From positions 124,001 to 188,000 of the forward strand of contig NZ_JADOER010000011.1 in NCBI RefSeq assembly GCF_018739865.1: a stretch of DNA of 64,000 bases, written 5' to 3'. Positions within the stretch are counted from its first letter, which is position 1. Every line of letters begins with the position of its first letter. The DNA is from Leptothoe kymatousa TAU-MAC 1615. Lineage in GTDB: Bacteria > Cyanobacteriota > Cyanobacteriia > Phormidesmidales > Phormidesmidaceae. The notes under the pieces are model-generated. The model did no database searches and was not told the origin of the DNA. It saw only the letters and a list, made by a program, of their open reading frames with translations. Made by a program: the position numbers and the translations under genes. Shown one piece after another: positions 53,328 to 62,679 of the stretch.

Positions 53328-55142
53328 ATGTTAACCACGTCGCAACCTACCATTTCTTTTGAGAAGTTCAGTGCCAAGATTCGTCCTCTGTTAACCCGTG
53401 TATACAGCACAGAACAAATCGACGTGCTCTTACCACGGTTATTTGAACTAACGAAGGCATCTCTTAAAGCTCATGCTCGAGAAGACCTAGGCAAGTGGGA
53501 TCAAGATAAGGTACTGCTGATTACCTATGGCGATAGCATTGTCGGTGAAGACACCTCTCCATTACAAACGCTACACCAGTTTTTAAACACCCACTTATCG
53601 GACACGGTAACGGGCGTTCATATCCTGCCATTTTTTCCCTACAGCTCGGATGATGGCTTTTCAGTCATTGATTTTCTAGAGGTCAATCCTGAGCTTGGCA
53701 ACTGGGCCGATGTAGAGGCCATTGGTCGTAATTTCAATTTGATGTTCGATCTCGTTGCCAACCACGTTTCCAGTCAAAGCGAATGGTTTGAGCAGTTTAA
53801 GCACAATCAACTGCCAGGGCGTGATTACTTTATTAGTCTGCCAAAAGATACCCACACCGCAGAGGTTGTGCGCCCTCGCAGTAGCCCGGTTCTCACGCCT
53901 GTTGAGACCCACGGGGGCATCCAACATGTGTGGACCACCTTTAGCGCCGATCAGGTGGACCTAAACTATGAAAATCCTGACGTCTTCCTAGAATTTGTCA
54001 AAATCATTTTGGACTACGTGGGCCATGGCGCTAGATATATTCGCTTAGACGCCGTTGGCTTTTTGTGGAAGTCCTTGGGCACTTGCTGTATTCATTTACC
54101 TGAAACCCACGCCATCATTCAAGCGTTTCGAGAAATTCTACAGATGGTAGATCCCGGCGTGGCGCTGATTACCGAGACCAATGTGCCGAATCGCGAAAAC
54201 CTGAGCTACTTCGGAGATCGCAATGAAGCCCACATGATCTACAACTTCAGCTTGCCTCCCTTACTGCTGAACGCCTTAATGCAAGGGCGCGCCGACCATC
54301 TCAAAACCTGGATGATGAGTATGCCCCCAGCCCCCATTGGTTGTGCCTACTTTAATTTCACTGCCTCCCATGACGGCATTGGTCTACGCCCGACCGAAGG
54401 CCTGCTCGAAGCGCAGGAATTCAACACCCTGATCGACACCATGCGAAACTTTGGTGCGCAAATCAGTATGCGCAGTAAAGCGGACGGCAGCGAGTCTCCC
54501 TACGAGATCAACATTTCCCTCTTTGATGCCTGCAAAGGGACTGCCAAAGGTATCGATCAATGGCAAATCGAACGGTTTATCTGCTCCCAGACAGTGATGA
54601 TGTCCTTAGAAGGCATTCCCGCCTTTTATCTGCATAGTTTACTGGCCACGCCTAATGATGTGGAAGGGATGAAAGCCACTGGCCGTAATCGTTCCATTAA
54701 CCGTCACTCCTGGGATAAAGTCGAACTTAGCCAACGACTTGCCGATGAACAATCGCCCCAGGCCATCGTGCTGAAAGAACTATCCCGACTGATTCAAATT
54801 CGTCGTCAGCAAAAAGCCTTCCACCCCAATGCCACACAGTACACCCTACACCCAGAAAATCCTGCCATTTTGGCCTTCTGGCGCCAGAGCGTTGCCCGCG
54901 ATCAGAGCATTTTCTCGATCCACAACCTCAGCGATCAGCCCCATAAATTAGAGCTCAGCGCCCTAAATCTGGTCAACACTGACACCTGGATGGATCTCAT
55001 CAGCGGAGCCCCCGTTGATGACCTACAAGCCGTCTATGAACTGCAGCCCTATCAGTCCATGTGGCTCACGAATCATCCCTATTACGACCGTAGTAACACT
55101 CCAGACCACCGGGACCTAGAGTTTCTATACGAAATCGAATAA
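53328..55142 (+). CDS. GH13_18 sugar phosphorylase (sucrose/glucosylglycerate phosphorylase type)
   Basis: 604 residues. The (beta/alpha)8 core carries LLITYGDSIVGED, GVHILPFFPYSSDDGFSVID, the nucleophile Asp in RYIRLDAVGFLWK, the acid Glu in LITETNVPN and the third Asp in ASHDGIGLRP. This set is typical of sucrose phosphorylase and its relatives, including glucosylglycerate phosphorylase, which cleave a glucoside with phosphate to give glucose-1-phosphate. Which substrate is used cannot be decided by eye; compatible-solute turnover is a reasonable guess. Cytosolic. It lies between leuC and leuD and ends at a long hairpin. Confidence 0.88.
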   Translation: MLTTSQPTISFEKFSAKIRPLLTRVYSTEQIDVLLPRLFELTKASLKAHAREDLGKWDQDKVLLITYGDSIVGEDTSPLQTLHQFLNTHLSDTVTGVHILPFFPYSSDDGFSVIDFLEVNPELGNWADVEAIGRNFNLMFDLVANHVSSQSEWFEQFKHNQLPGRDYFISLPKDTHTAEVVRPRSSPVLTPVETHGGIQHVWTTFSADQVDLNYENPDVFLEFVKIILDYVGHGARYIRLDAVGFLWKSLGTCCIHLPETHAIIQAFREILQMVDPGVALITETNVPNRENLSYFGDRNEAHMIYNFSLPPLLLNALMQGRADHLKTWMMSMPPAPIGCAYFNFTASHDGIGLRPTEGLLEAQEFNTLIDTMRNFGAQISMRSKADGSESPYEINISLFDACKGTAKGIDQWQIERFICSQTVMMSLEGIPAFYLHSLLATPNDVEGMKATGRNRSINRHSWDKVELSQRLADEQSPQAIVLKELSRLIQIRRQQKAFHPNATQYTLHPENPAILAFWRQSVARDQSIFSIHNLSDQPHKLELSALNLVNTDTWMDLISGAPVDDLQAVYELQPYQSMWLTNHPYYDRSNTPDHRDLEFLYEIE

Positions 55143-55164
55143 GTAGCCTAGGCTCGCACCGATC

Positions 55165-55207
55165 ACGACTCCCCTTGGGCAGGCATTTTCTGCCCAAGGG
55201 GAGTCGT
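55165..55207 (+). terminator. Long hairpin after the sugar phosphorylase
   Basis: ACGACTCCCCTTGGGCAG (55165-55182) and CTGCCCAAGGGGAGTCGT (55190-55207) are perfect 18-bp complements with a 7-base loop, 22 bp past the stop. The following TACTCTATTTAT is only modestly U-rich. Confidence 0.8.
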
Positions 55208-55420
55208 TACTCTATTTATGCTTTTAATGCCCGTCGGCAGCTAATACTCGGCCCTGGCCTCGGGGTCTTTTGCGTTGCCCATGCGAACACGGTGGGCAGC
55301 TAGCTATGTCGGCCAGGGGAAAGTCTGCTCGGACGACGGGTATCAAGCTACCATAGAGAACTTGAACGGCATGTTTTACACGTTGGTTTAACTTCTGAAA
55401 GCAGCAACGGCATTTTTTCC

Positions 55421-56020
55421 ATGGCTCAGACAATATCCAAAATCACCACCGTTACCGGCCGCGGCATTCCCTTACTAGGCAACGATATCGATACGGATCG
55501 GATTATTCCGGCTCGTTTCCTCCGCTGCGTCACGTTTGATGGCCTCGGTGAAAATGTATTTGCCGACGATAGAACCGGCGGCAACCACGCGTTTGATCAG
55601 GCTCAGTATCAAGGGGCAAAAATATTAGTCGTTAACAGCAATTTTGGCTGTGGGTCATCCCGCGAACACGCCCCCCAGGCAATTATGCGCTGGGGAATTC
55701 AAGCCATTATTGGGGAAAGTTTTGCAGAAATTTTTCTAGGCAACTGTGTTGCGATTGGCATGCCCTGTGTCACAGCAACACCGGACATTATTGGCCAGCT
55801 ACAAGCGCTGATAGCACAGTCACCCAATACTGACCTCACTCTGGATTTAGACCAGTTGACCGTGACGGGTGACAGTGGCTCACATCCCGTTTCCATTAAG
55901 GAAGGTAACCGTCAAATGCTGATGAGTGGCACCTGGGATGCCTGTGGCCAGTTATTGCAAGGGGCAGAACAGATCAAGGCCACAGCGGCGAACCTCCCCT
56001 ATGTTGCCTGGAGTCGCTAA
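55421..56020 (+). CDS. leuD: 3-isopropylmalate dehydratase small subunit
   Basis: 199 residues. [20 protein letters not shown] and [20 protein letters not shown] are signature blocks of LeuD, the swivelling subunit that pairs with LeuC in leucine synthesis. Full length for the family. It lies downstream of the sugar phosphorylase, separated from it by about 280 bp and a hairpin, so it has its own promoter. ATG at 55421 is followed by a normal [11 protein letters not shown] start. Confidence 0.96.
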   Translation: MAQTISKITTVTGRGIPLLGNDIDTDRIIPARFLRCVTFDGLGENVFADDRTGGNHAFDQAQYQGAKILVVNSNFGCGSSREHAPQAIMRWGIQAIIGESFAEIFLGNCVAIGMPCVTATPDIIGQLQALIAQSPNTDLTLDLDQLTVTGDSGSHPVSIKEGNRQMLMSGTWDACGQLLQGAEQIKATAANLPYVAWSR

Positions 56021-56065
56021 TCGCCTGAGTTTGTTTTTGGTGGTCCATTAAGGCCCATACACAGT

Positions 56066-56104
56066 AGCCGAGCAGAGAGGGGCCTGACGCTTCTCTGCTC
56101 GGCT
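56066..56104. terminator. Hairpin between convergent leuD and pyk
   Basis: AGCCGAGCAGAGA (56066-56078) and TCTCTGCTCGGCT (56092-56104) are perfect 13-bp complements around a 13-base loop. It is followed by GCTTATTTAT on the plus strand. It lies between the convergent stops of leuD and pyk. Confidence 0.7.
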
Positions 56105-56144
56105 GCTTATTTATGTCCGTTCAAGGTTTTAAGGTCGAGCTTAC

Positions 56145-57929
56145 TTAATGGGCCATGGTCATTTCCCGAGGCACATTGGTGGCCCCCGAAAAGACCATAC
56201 CGCGCTTGGCATCAATAGTGACGATGGTGCCGTCACGGATAATGCCGGTAGCATTTTCCACGCCTACCAATACGGGAATGCCAAGGCGGAGGCCGAGAAC
56301 TGCGGCATGGCCGTTGGAGCTCGGGTCTTCCGTGATAATGCCCCCAGCATGTCGAATTAAATCGACATAGTCAGCGCTGGTATTGGACACGACTAATATT
56401 TCACCAGGGTTGAAGTTGCCAGCGGCCAGGGCCTTACTGAGGACGCGGGCGCGACCAGTGGCTACACCTTCACCAATGCCCTTGCCATGGCCTAGTACTG
56501 CGGTCACCAATTCCACTTTAATTAAATCTGTGGAGCCGGAAACCCCCTGCAAGGTACCGGCGGTCATCACCACTAAATCACCGTCATGGAGCAGTTCTTT
56601 TTCTTGGGCTACGTTAACCGCTGAGTTAAATGTTTGATTACTGGAAGGTAAATCCACTACCAGTAGAGGCTTTACTCCCCAAACTAACTGCAACCGGCGG
56701 GCGACCTCGACGTGGGGCGTAACGGCCAGGATGGGGGTGCGAGGGCGGAATTTGGATACGTTGCGAGCGGTAGCGCCGGTCTTGGTCAACGACATAATGG
56801 CGGCCGCATCTAGCTGGGAGGCAATTTGCCCTACCGCACGGCTAATGGCGTTGGGAATAGTGCGACTGGTCACCGTATCCAATGAGTTTTGGGTAATTTG
56901 CTCTTTTTCAGTGCGCCGAGCAATTTTGGCCATGGTCGCAACGGCTTCTACTGGGTATTCTCCGACCGCGGTTTCATTGGACAGCATGACCGCGTCAGTA
57001 CCGTCGAGGATGGCATTGGCCACATCAGATACTTCGGCCCTTGTGGGTCGAGGATTACTCACCATGCTGTCCAACATTTGGGTGGCCGTAATCACTGGAA
57101 TACCCAAACGGTTGGCGGTGGTAATTAAACGCTTCTGGAGAATGGGCACGTCTTCGGCGGGTAGTTCTACGCCTAAATCGCCCCGCGCCACCATGACACC
57201 ATCAGACAGGGACAAAATTGCCTCCATCTGCTCAATGGCTTCGTGTTTTTCAATTTTGACGATGACGGGCACACGCTTGCCCGCATTGGAGATAATTTCT
57301 TTGATCTCTAAGACATCTTGGGGATTGCGCACAAAGCTGAGGGCGACCCAATCTACGCCTTGGTCTAAGCCAAAGGCAAGGTCTACCTTATCTTTATCGG
57401 TGAGGGCTTTGATGGATAGGTAAACCCCAGGGAAATTGACGCCCTTACTGTTGGACAATTTGCCACCGACTACCACTTCACAGTGCAGTTCACGCTTTTC
57501 CATGTCCTTGCCAACCACCTTCATTTCCACTTTGCCGTCATCCAGCAGAATGGTGGCATCGGTGGGCACTTCTTCGACCAGGGGCTCATAGGTAACAGAG
57601 CTAATGGTTTGGGTGCCAGGCAGTTGGCGGCTGGTCAGGATAAAGCTATCGCCAGTCTTTAGACGAATGGAACCATTTTCGAACTTACCCAAGCGAATTT
57701 TGGGCCCCTGCAAATCTTGCAGGATGCCAACGGGCTGGTTGAGTTCGAACGAAATCTGACGAATTAAGCGAATACTGCGCTGATGATCGTCATGGGTCCC
57801 ATGGGAAAAGTTCAAACGCAGGGTAGTGGCACCGGCTTCAATCAGCGATCGCAACGTAGCAGGATCCTGGGTTGCCGGACCAATAGTGGATACGATTTTA
57901 GTCCGCCGCAGGGCGTGGCGCAGTGGCAT
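56145..57929 (-). CDS. pyk: Pyruvate kinase with C-terminal PEP-utilising domain
   Basis: 594 residues, longer than a minimal pyruvate kinase (about 470). Residues 1-470 are the kinase: RRTKIVSTIGPATQDPATLR, LRLNFSHGTHDDH, catalytic VIVKIEKHEAIEQM and MVARGDLGVELPAEDV, then ITATQMLDSMVSNPRPTRAE. Residues about 480-594 form the mobile PEP-utiliser domain (GILVVSNTSADY-like strand, SSNGHAAVLGLRLGIPVLVG), a fusion frequent in cyanobacteria and Bacillus. Makes ATP and pyruvate from phosphoenolpyruvate and ADP. Monocistronic, convergent with leuD and divergent from crtR. Confidence 0.96.
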   Translation of the reverse strand: MPLRHALRRTKIVSTIGPATQDPATLRSLIEAGATTLRLNFSHGTHDDHQRSIRLIRQISFELNQPVGILQDLQGPKIRLGKFENGSIRLKTGDSFILTSRQLPGTQTISSVTYEPLVEEVPTDATILLDDGKVEMKVVGKDMEKRELHCEVVVGGKLSNSKGVNFPGVYLSIKALTDKDKVDLAFGLDQGVDWVALSFVRNPQDVLEIKEIISNAGKRVPVIVKIEKHEAIEQMEAILSLSDGVMVARGDLGVELPAEDVPILQKRLITTANRLGIPVITATQMLDSMVSNPRPTRAEVSDVANAILDGTDAVMLSNETAVGEYPVEAVATMAKIARRTEKEQITQNSLDTVTSRTIPNAISRAVGQIASQLDAAAIMSLTKTGATARNVSKFRPRTPILAVTPHVEVARRLQLVWGVKPLLVVDLPSSNQTFNSAVNVAQEKELLHDGDLVVMTAGTLQGVSGSTDLIKVELVTAVLGHGKGIGEGVATGRARVLSKALAAGNFNPGEILVVSNTSADYVDLIRHAGGIITEDPSSNGHAAVLGLRLGIPVLVGVENATGIIRDGTIVTIDAKRGMVFSGATNVPREMTMAH

Positions 57930-58317
57930 AGTGCTTTGTCCGTGGGCTAGCCGTTAGTGGGTTTGACACATCCAAAAAGAAACGATCATTGTTAGTTCAA
58001 CGAAAAACAATAATTCTGGATGCAAATATGTGTTAAGCAAACCACCGGATAGTAGCATGCCGGGGTTCGCTTCCGCTTCACTCACCCCTACGCTCACCCA
58101 CAGCCAAAATCTGAAACCTTAGAAACAAAAAAATCTCTGCCACACATAAGAGATTTTGCCCTCACACGTCCATAGGAAAAAACAGCCCACCTCCCTTGGA
58201 TAAACTCTCATTCCCCTAGGCAAGGGATGTAACAGATAGATGAGATAACGTCACAAAACTTTATTATCCCCTCTAGGTAGCGTATACTTCGAAACATAGG
58301 TGTGAAGGAGTATTTCT
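57930..58317. other. Divergent intergenic region pyk / crtR
   Basis: About 390 bp. It should hold the promoters of both genes. A possible -10 box TATACT lies at 58283-58288 and a strong ribosome binding site AAGGAG at 58305-58310 before crtR. No gene is seen. Confidence 0.45.
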
Positions 58318-59220
58318 GTGGTTTCGGTGGCAACGCGCCCTGCAACGGTGCTCAGACGAGTACCTAAAGAGCTTTTAGATCCAGACGGTGGGGTCAGTCT
58401 GGATTTATTGATGTTTTTAGGAGCCATTCTCCTAGTTACCCTTGCAACGTTTGGGTATTTTGCGTGGAATCTACCCCATTGGATGTGCTTTGTATTAAAT
58501 ACACTGGCCCTCCACCTAGTGGGTACAGTCATCCATGATGCGTCCCACAATTCAGCCCATAGCAATCGAATTGTGAATGCCATCTTGGGCCACGGCAGTG
58601 CTCTCATGCTCGGCTTTACATTTCCCGTATTCACCCGCGTGCACCTACAGCACCACGCCAATGTGAATGACCCGGAAAACGATCCTGACCACTTCGTCTC
58701 CACCTGTGGGCCTCTGTTGCTGATTGCACCAAGGTTTTTCTACCATGAGATTTACTTCTTTCAGCGCCGGTTGTGGAAGAAGTATGAATTGCTTGAGTGG
58801 TTTTTAAGTCGCTTAACGGTCGGTCTATTGATTTATTCCGCCTACCGTTTTGACTTTCTCGATTATTTTGCCAACTACTGGTTTGCCCCCGCGTTAGTGA
58901 TGGGTGTAGCCCTAGGCCTATTTTTCGACTATTTACCCCATCGTCCCTTTGAGGAACGGAATCGCTGGAAAAATGCCAGGGTCTATCCGGGGCAAGTGCT
59001 AAACCTATTGATCATGGGCCAGAACTATCACCTGGTGCATCATCTCTGGCCCTCTATTCCTTGGTATAAGTACAAGCCTGCCTACGAGTTGATGAAGCCA
59101 CTATTGGATGAAAAGGGGTCACCCCAATCCTTAGGGTTAATGCGGCGAAAGGATTTTTGGGGCTTTGTTTACGATATTTTTCTGGGCATTCGTTTCCATC
59201 ATCACAAAAAGGACTCTTAA
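58318..59220 (+). CDS. crtR: Beta-carotene hydroxylase
   Basis: 300 residues from GTG 58318, fixed by AAGGAG seven bases upstream. A membrane di-iron hydroxylase of the fatty-acid-desaturase superfamily, with histidine boxes HDASHNSAH, HLQHHANVNDPENDPDH and NYHLVHHLWP, and about four hydrophobic helices. It hydroxylates beta-carotene rings to zeaxanthin (and related xanthophylls) in thylakoid or plasma membranes. The blocks match cyanobacterial CrtR rather than CrtZ. It ends at a strong terminator shared with the convergent aroH. Confidence 0.95.
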   Translation: MVSVATRPATVLRRVPKELLDPDGGVSLDLLMFLGAILLVTLATFGYFAWNLPHWMCFVLNTLALHLVGTVIHDASHNSAHSNRIVNAILGHGSALMLGFTFPVFTRVHLQHHANVNDPENDPDHFVSTCGPLLLIAPRFFYHEIYFFQRRLWKKYELLEWFLSRLTVGLLIYSAYRFDFLDYFANYWFAPALVMGVALGLFFDYLPHRPFEERNRWKNARVYPGQVLNLLIMGQNYHLVHHLWPSIPWYKYKPAYELMKPLLDEKGSPQSLGLMRRKDFWGFVYDIFLGIRFHHHKKDS

Positions 59221-59258
59221 AAAAAGCCGGTGCCTTTGGAAAGGCACCGGCTTTTTTT
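59219..59258. terminator. Bidirectional intrinsic terminator crtR / aroH
   Basis: AAAAAGCCGGTGCCTTT (59221-59237) and AAGGCACCGGCTTTTTTT (59241-59258) form a near-perfect stem with a tiny loop and U runs on both strands, directly at the crtR stop. Confidence 0.92.
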
Positions 59259-59285
59259 GATCTAAAGCTATGGCAGCTACCCGCA

Positions 59286-59693
59286 TTAGGCAGTCAGGCT
59301 AGCTAAGTCGGGTCTAAGACCGCTAGCGCCCCGCAGATAGGGATGGTAGATATTGGCCTGGGGAATGGCCATGTAGGCATGGATTAAAAAGCGAATACAC
59401 ATGGGTAGGCTGCCGGCCACCTGCATATGTTGCACATCTAGCAGGGGAACAGTATCCCAGTTTGGGCGTTGTCGTGCGATCGCAGCAGGGAAAATCGCAT
59501 CTAAATCCGACGTCACCGAGAACGTCACACTGATCATGTCATCGGTAGTAATTGGATTATTATCCTCAAACGCATCCAGCAGCTCAGTCACCGCCTCAGC
59601 CATAGCCGTTACCGAATTTTCAGATACAGTGGTGGCCCCTCGAATTGCCCGTACTCGCCAGTCACCCACGTCCCCTTGCTGCATATTGACCAT
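59286..59693 (-). CDS. aroH: Chorismate mutase, AroH type
   Basis: About 135 residues from ATG 59693 (MVNMQQGDVGDWRVRAIRGA). Converts chorismate to prephenate for phenylalanine and tyrosine synthesis. WRVRAIRGATTVSENS, TDDMISVTFSVTSDLDAIFP and the Arg/Cys active-site block LPMCIRFLIHAY match the trimeric Bacillus AroH fold. In-frame codons extend to 59729, and another ATG three codons later is possible, so the start is not certain. It ends beside the crtR terminator. Confidence 0.9.
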   Translation of the reverse strand: MVNMQQGDVGDWRVRAIRGATTVSENSVTAMAEAVTELLDAFEDNNPITTDDMISVTFSVTSDLDAIFPAAIARQRPNWDTVPLLDVQHMQVAGSLPMCIRFLIHAYMAIPQANIYHPYLRGASGLRPDLASLTA

Positions 59694-59790
59694 TCCTCGT
59701 AGTACCTCGATCGGCCGCTCACCAGCCAACTCCCTAATATTTAGATAGCGTAGCCTGTTCCAGGTATTCTAAATGCCGCCCACACGCAGA

Positions 59791-60648
59791 TTATTTACCA
59801 AACGCTCCAGGCAATGTCGCCCTGGGCACCTGATACATCCACAGCGGCACCCCCTGATAGGCCATCTCAAACTCCAACCAGTTCAAAACCTGTGGACTTA
59901 TCCAAGCAGCAGCCTGATTGTTCCCCGACACAAACTTATTCCAAAACGGCTTACGCTCTTCAATCGTATAAACCTCAGTTTTTTCTGGATCTAGCCCCGC
60001 TAGCTCAGCCGCCCAACGACGAGCATCGGCCTCAGTCCCCAGACGATCTACCACGCCCAGATCTAACGCTTGGGCACCGGTAAAAATGCGACCATCGGCA
60101 AACCCACGCACCGTCTCTTCATCAAGATTACGCGCAGTCGCCACAGTCGAAACAAACTGACCGTAGCTAACGTCAATAAGCTCCTGCAAAATTGTTTGCT
60201 CTGGCTGGGTCAATTCCCGATCAAACGACAAAATATCTTTATACGGGCCAGACTTGATTACCTTAAAAGAAACCCCAATCTTATCCAGCAGTCGCTCCAG
60301 GTTATTCCCTCGCAAAATCACCCCAATGCTGCCCGTGATCGTGCCGGGGTTGGTGACAATATGCTGGGCGCCCATGCCGATATAGACACCGCCCGAGGCG
60401 GAGATATTACCAAAACTGGCGACAATTTTTACCGTTTCCTGCAGCTGCTTCAGGGCGCTATAAATTTCCTGAGAATCCCCCACCGTTCCACCGGGACTAT
60501 CAATCCGCAGCAGTAATGCTGGAAACTTCTTTTCCTTAACCTCTTCAAGGGCCTCCAGCACTCGTTTTCGGGTCCCACCAGCGATTGCGCCAGAAATTTC
60601 AATACGGGCAATCTGCTTGCGAAATCGTGGCTTGAATGGCCAAATCAT
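59791..60648 (-). CDS. sppA: Signal peptide peptidase, SppA type
   Basis: 285 residues from ATG 60648 (MIWPFKPRFRKQIARIEISG); a longer start at TTG 60669 is less likely. Short, single-domain SppA with the ClpP/crotonase-type fold: RIDSPGGTVGDSQEIY, catalytic Ser in FGNISASGGVYIGM and catalytic Lys in IKSGPYKDI, ITGSIGVILRG. It digests cleaved signal peptides in the membrane, although no classic membrane helix is evident at this N-terminus. Same strand as aroH with a 97-bp gap; divergent from the EamA transporter. Confidence 0.92.
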   Translation of the reverse strand: MIWPFKPRFRKQIARIEISGAIAGGTRKRVLEALEEVKEKKFPALLLRIDSPGGTVGDSQEIYSALKQLQETVKIVASFGNISASGGVYIGMGAQHIVTNPGTITGSIGVILRGNNLERLLDKIGVSFKVIKSGPYKDILSFDRELTQPEQTILQELIDVSYGQFVSTVATARNLDEETVRGFADGRIFTGAQALDLGVVDRLGTEADARRWAAELAGLDPEKTEVYTIEERKPFWNKFVSGNNQAAAWISPQVLNWLEFEMAYQGVPLWMYQVPRATLPGAFGK

Positions 60649-60805
60649 AGACAACAACGTGATAAACAACCAAAAGCTTCAATTATTAACCCACTTGCCC
60701 AAGTTTGGTAGGCAAGTAAATTGACTGTGGGCTGGCAAGAACCGCCATCGAAACTTAACATTCCTTTATGATAAGGCTAACGGTAGCCGATATATTCCTT
60801 GCTGC

Positions 60806-61915
60806 ATGGCGCTTAACCCAGACAAGACTCCCACCCCCCTATTAATTGCGCCCTTCTTTTTATGGGGTACGGCCATGGTAGCTATGAAGGGGGTGATTGA
60901 CACAACCACTCCATTATTTTTAGCCACCCTCCGGTTATTGCCCGCTGGTCTGCTGGTGTTAATAGCGGCCTCCATCCTCGGGCGTAAACAGCCCCAAACC
61001 TGGAAAGGGTGGGCTTGGATTGGAGGCTTTGCCCTGATCGATGGCACCCTATTCCAAGGGTTTCTAGCAGAGGGATTACAGCGCACCGGCGCCGGTCTAG
61101 GGTCAGTCATGATCGACTCCCAACCCATCGCCGTGGCGCTGATGGCACGCTTTCTATTTCAAGAAGTGGTGGGGCCGCTGGGATGGATTGGATTAATCAT
61201 TGGCATCATCGGCATCAGCTTTCTCGGCCTACCGGATCATTGGGTTTTAGAACTCGGTTCTAGGCTCACCACGGGCTTCTCCACAGGGCATTGGCAACTG
61301 CCCTCGTTTTCGGTGCCCCTCACCGCTGCAGATAGTTTTTGGTTGATGCTACTGGAGCGGGGTGAGTGGTTGATGCTACTGGCAGCCTTATCGATGGCTG
61401 TTGGTACCGTCATGATTGCCTATGTCTCTCGCCATGTGGACCCCGTCGTGGCAACGGGCTGGCATATGGTCATCGGCGGCATCCCATTACTGGGGCTATC
61501 GGCTTATACCGAAACGCAACAGTGGCAAAGCATCACTCTACCGGGATGGTTTGCCATTCTCTACGCCACTATTTTTGGTAGTGCCATTGCCTACGGCATC
61601 TTTTTCTATTTGGCCTCCAAGGGCAACTTAACCAGCCTGAGCGCCCTCACATTTTTAACACCGGTCTTTGCCCTGTCCTTTAGCACATCGCTGTTGTCGG
61701 AAAACCTAACCGGGGTGCAATGGTGCGGTGTGGCCCTTACCCTGGTCAGTATTTATTTAGTCAATCAACGCAACACCATCAGTCAAGCCTTTCTGCAAAT
61801 ATTGGCTGGCCCATCGGTGATGACGATCATCAAACCCTTTAACCCTGAGTTAGCTAAGGCCGTAGTCGCCTGGGCCGCCTCGCAAACCCCCATGACACCG
61901 CCAGACAATAAGTAA
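60806..61915 (+). CDS. EamA/DMT-family transporter
   Basis: 369 residues with about ten hydrophobic segments in two EamA halves. LLIAPFFLWGTAMVAMKGVI starts half one and LMLLAALSMAVGTVMIAYVS half two; RLLPAGLLVLIAAS and SLSALTFLTPVFALSFSTSLLSENLTG are family-like. Half one is followed by a longer than usual loop (about 150-185). Such carriers export small metabolites or drugs; substrate unknown. Monocistronic and divergent from sppA. Confidence 0.88.
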   Translation: MALNPDKTPTPLLIAPFFLWGTAMVAMKGVIDTTTPLFLATLRLLPAGLLVLIAASILGRKQPQTWKGWAWIGGFALIDGTLFQGFLAEGLQRTGAGLGSVMIDSQPIAVALMARFLFQEVVGPLGWIGLIIGIIGISFLGLPDHWVLELGSRLTTGFSTGHWQLPSFSVPLTAADSFWLMLLERGEWLMLLAALSMAVGTVMIAYVSRHVDPVVATGWHMVIGGIPLLGLSAYTETQQWQSITLPGWFAILYATIFGSAIAYGIFFYLASKGNLTSLSALTFLTPVFALSFSTSLLSENLTGVQWCGVALTLVSIYLVNQRNTISQAFLQILAGPSVMTIIKPFNPELAKAVVAWAASQTPMTPPDNK

Positions 61916-62679
61916 AGGGCAGAGTAGGCTGACTCCAACGATCGCGGCACTAGATTCGGACCAGCCGTTTGAACGTATTTTGCGATCGCGTCTAAACCAT
62001 AGGGAACCGAGGGAAAACCACGTCACAGTTTGTTTGATATCCCACCGTTGACCATCAAAAATCTTGATGAGTTCATGGTTCAAATCGGCAATGTTCTAAT
62101 GTGTCTACGCCCAGTTCCCGAAAACCCAAAAAATACATCAGACCTTTACACAGCGGCATTTTGCACTAAGAATTCTTGATAGGTCAGGTCAAATAATCCT
62201 CACCCATTTGGGTTAGTATTAGCTGCAAGCTTTAAATATCTATTGTCACTGTCTAATTTTTATTTTAAAAGCTACTTATAGTTGGCCTAGTTACCTGATG
62301 ACAAACAGGATTGACGAATTTCTAGGTCATTGGAGTTTGGTCTTTTGGTCCAGATTCTATACGTTCCCAAACAGCTATCTCAGCCTTGAAATAGCGGGTA
62401 TGACAGGGCTATGGCCTTGCGCATCCCCCCCTAATGTTGGGTACAGTGATGGTATTATGCGGTGCGCTTTGCCACTTGCTGGGTTGGCAATTTGATGCTT
62501 GAAGCTTCCTCATATTGAGGGTTTGAAAGCTTCTAGCCACCTTCTATCAAAAACTCTATTTAGGCATCAGAATATACTCTGATTGTTTATGTAGATTTAG
62601 TAGGAATCTGCCATTGGGCCACTGAATAGACAATCTAGACGGTGAACTAAACGAAGCAGGTACTGGATACTGAATTAAT
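61916..62679. other. Long intergenic region, no gene supported
   Basis: About 765 bp with a HIP1 octamer at 61982-61989. A 65-codon frame at 62298-62495 has no ribosome binding site and no family resemblance. No tRNA, RNA gene or repeat element can be supported. Confidence 0.5.

Noticed and set aside
56145-57929. Long plus-strand frame (about 230 codons) opposite pyk
   Set aside because: Composition mirrors the conserved pyruvate kinase sequence and has no independent support.
62070-62095. tRNA T-arm-like GGTTCAAATC
   Set aside because: No paired stem, acceptor arm or anticodon arm can be built around it.
62298-62495. 65-codon plus-strand frame in the 61.9-62.7 kb gap
   Set aside because: No ribosome binding site or recognisable protein pattern.
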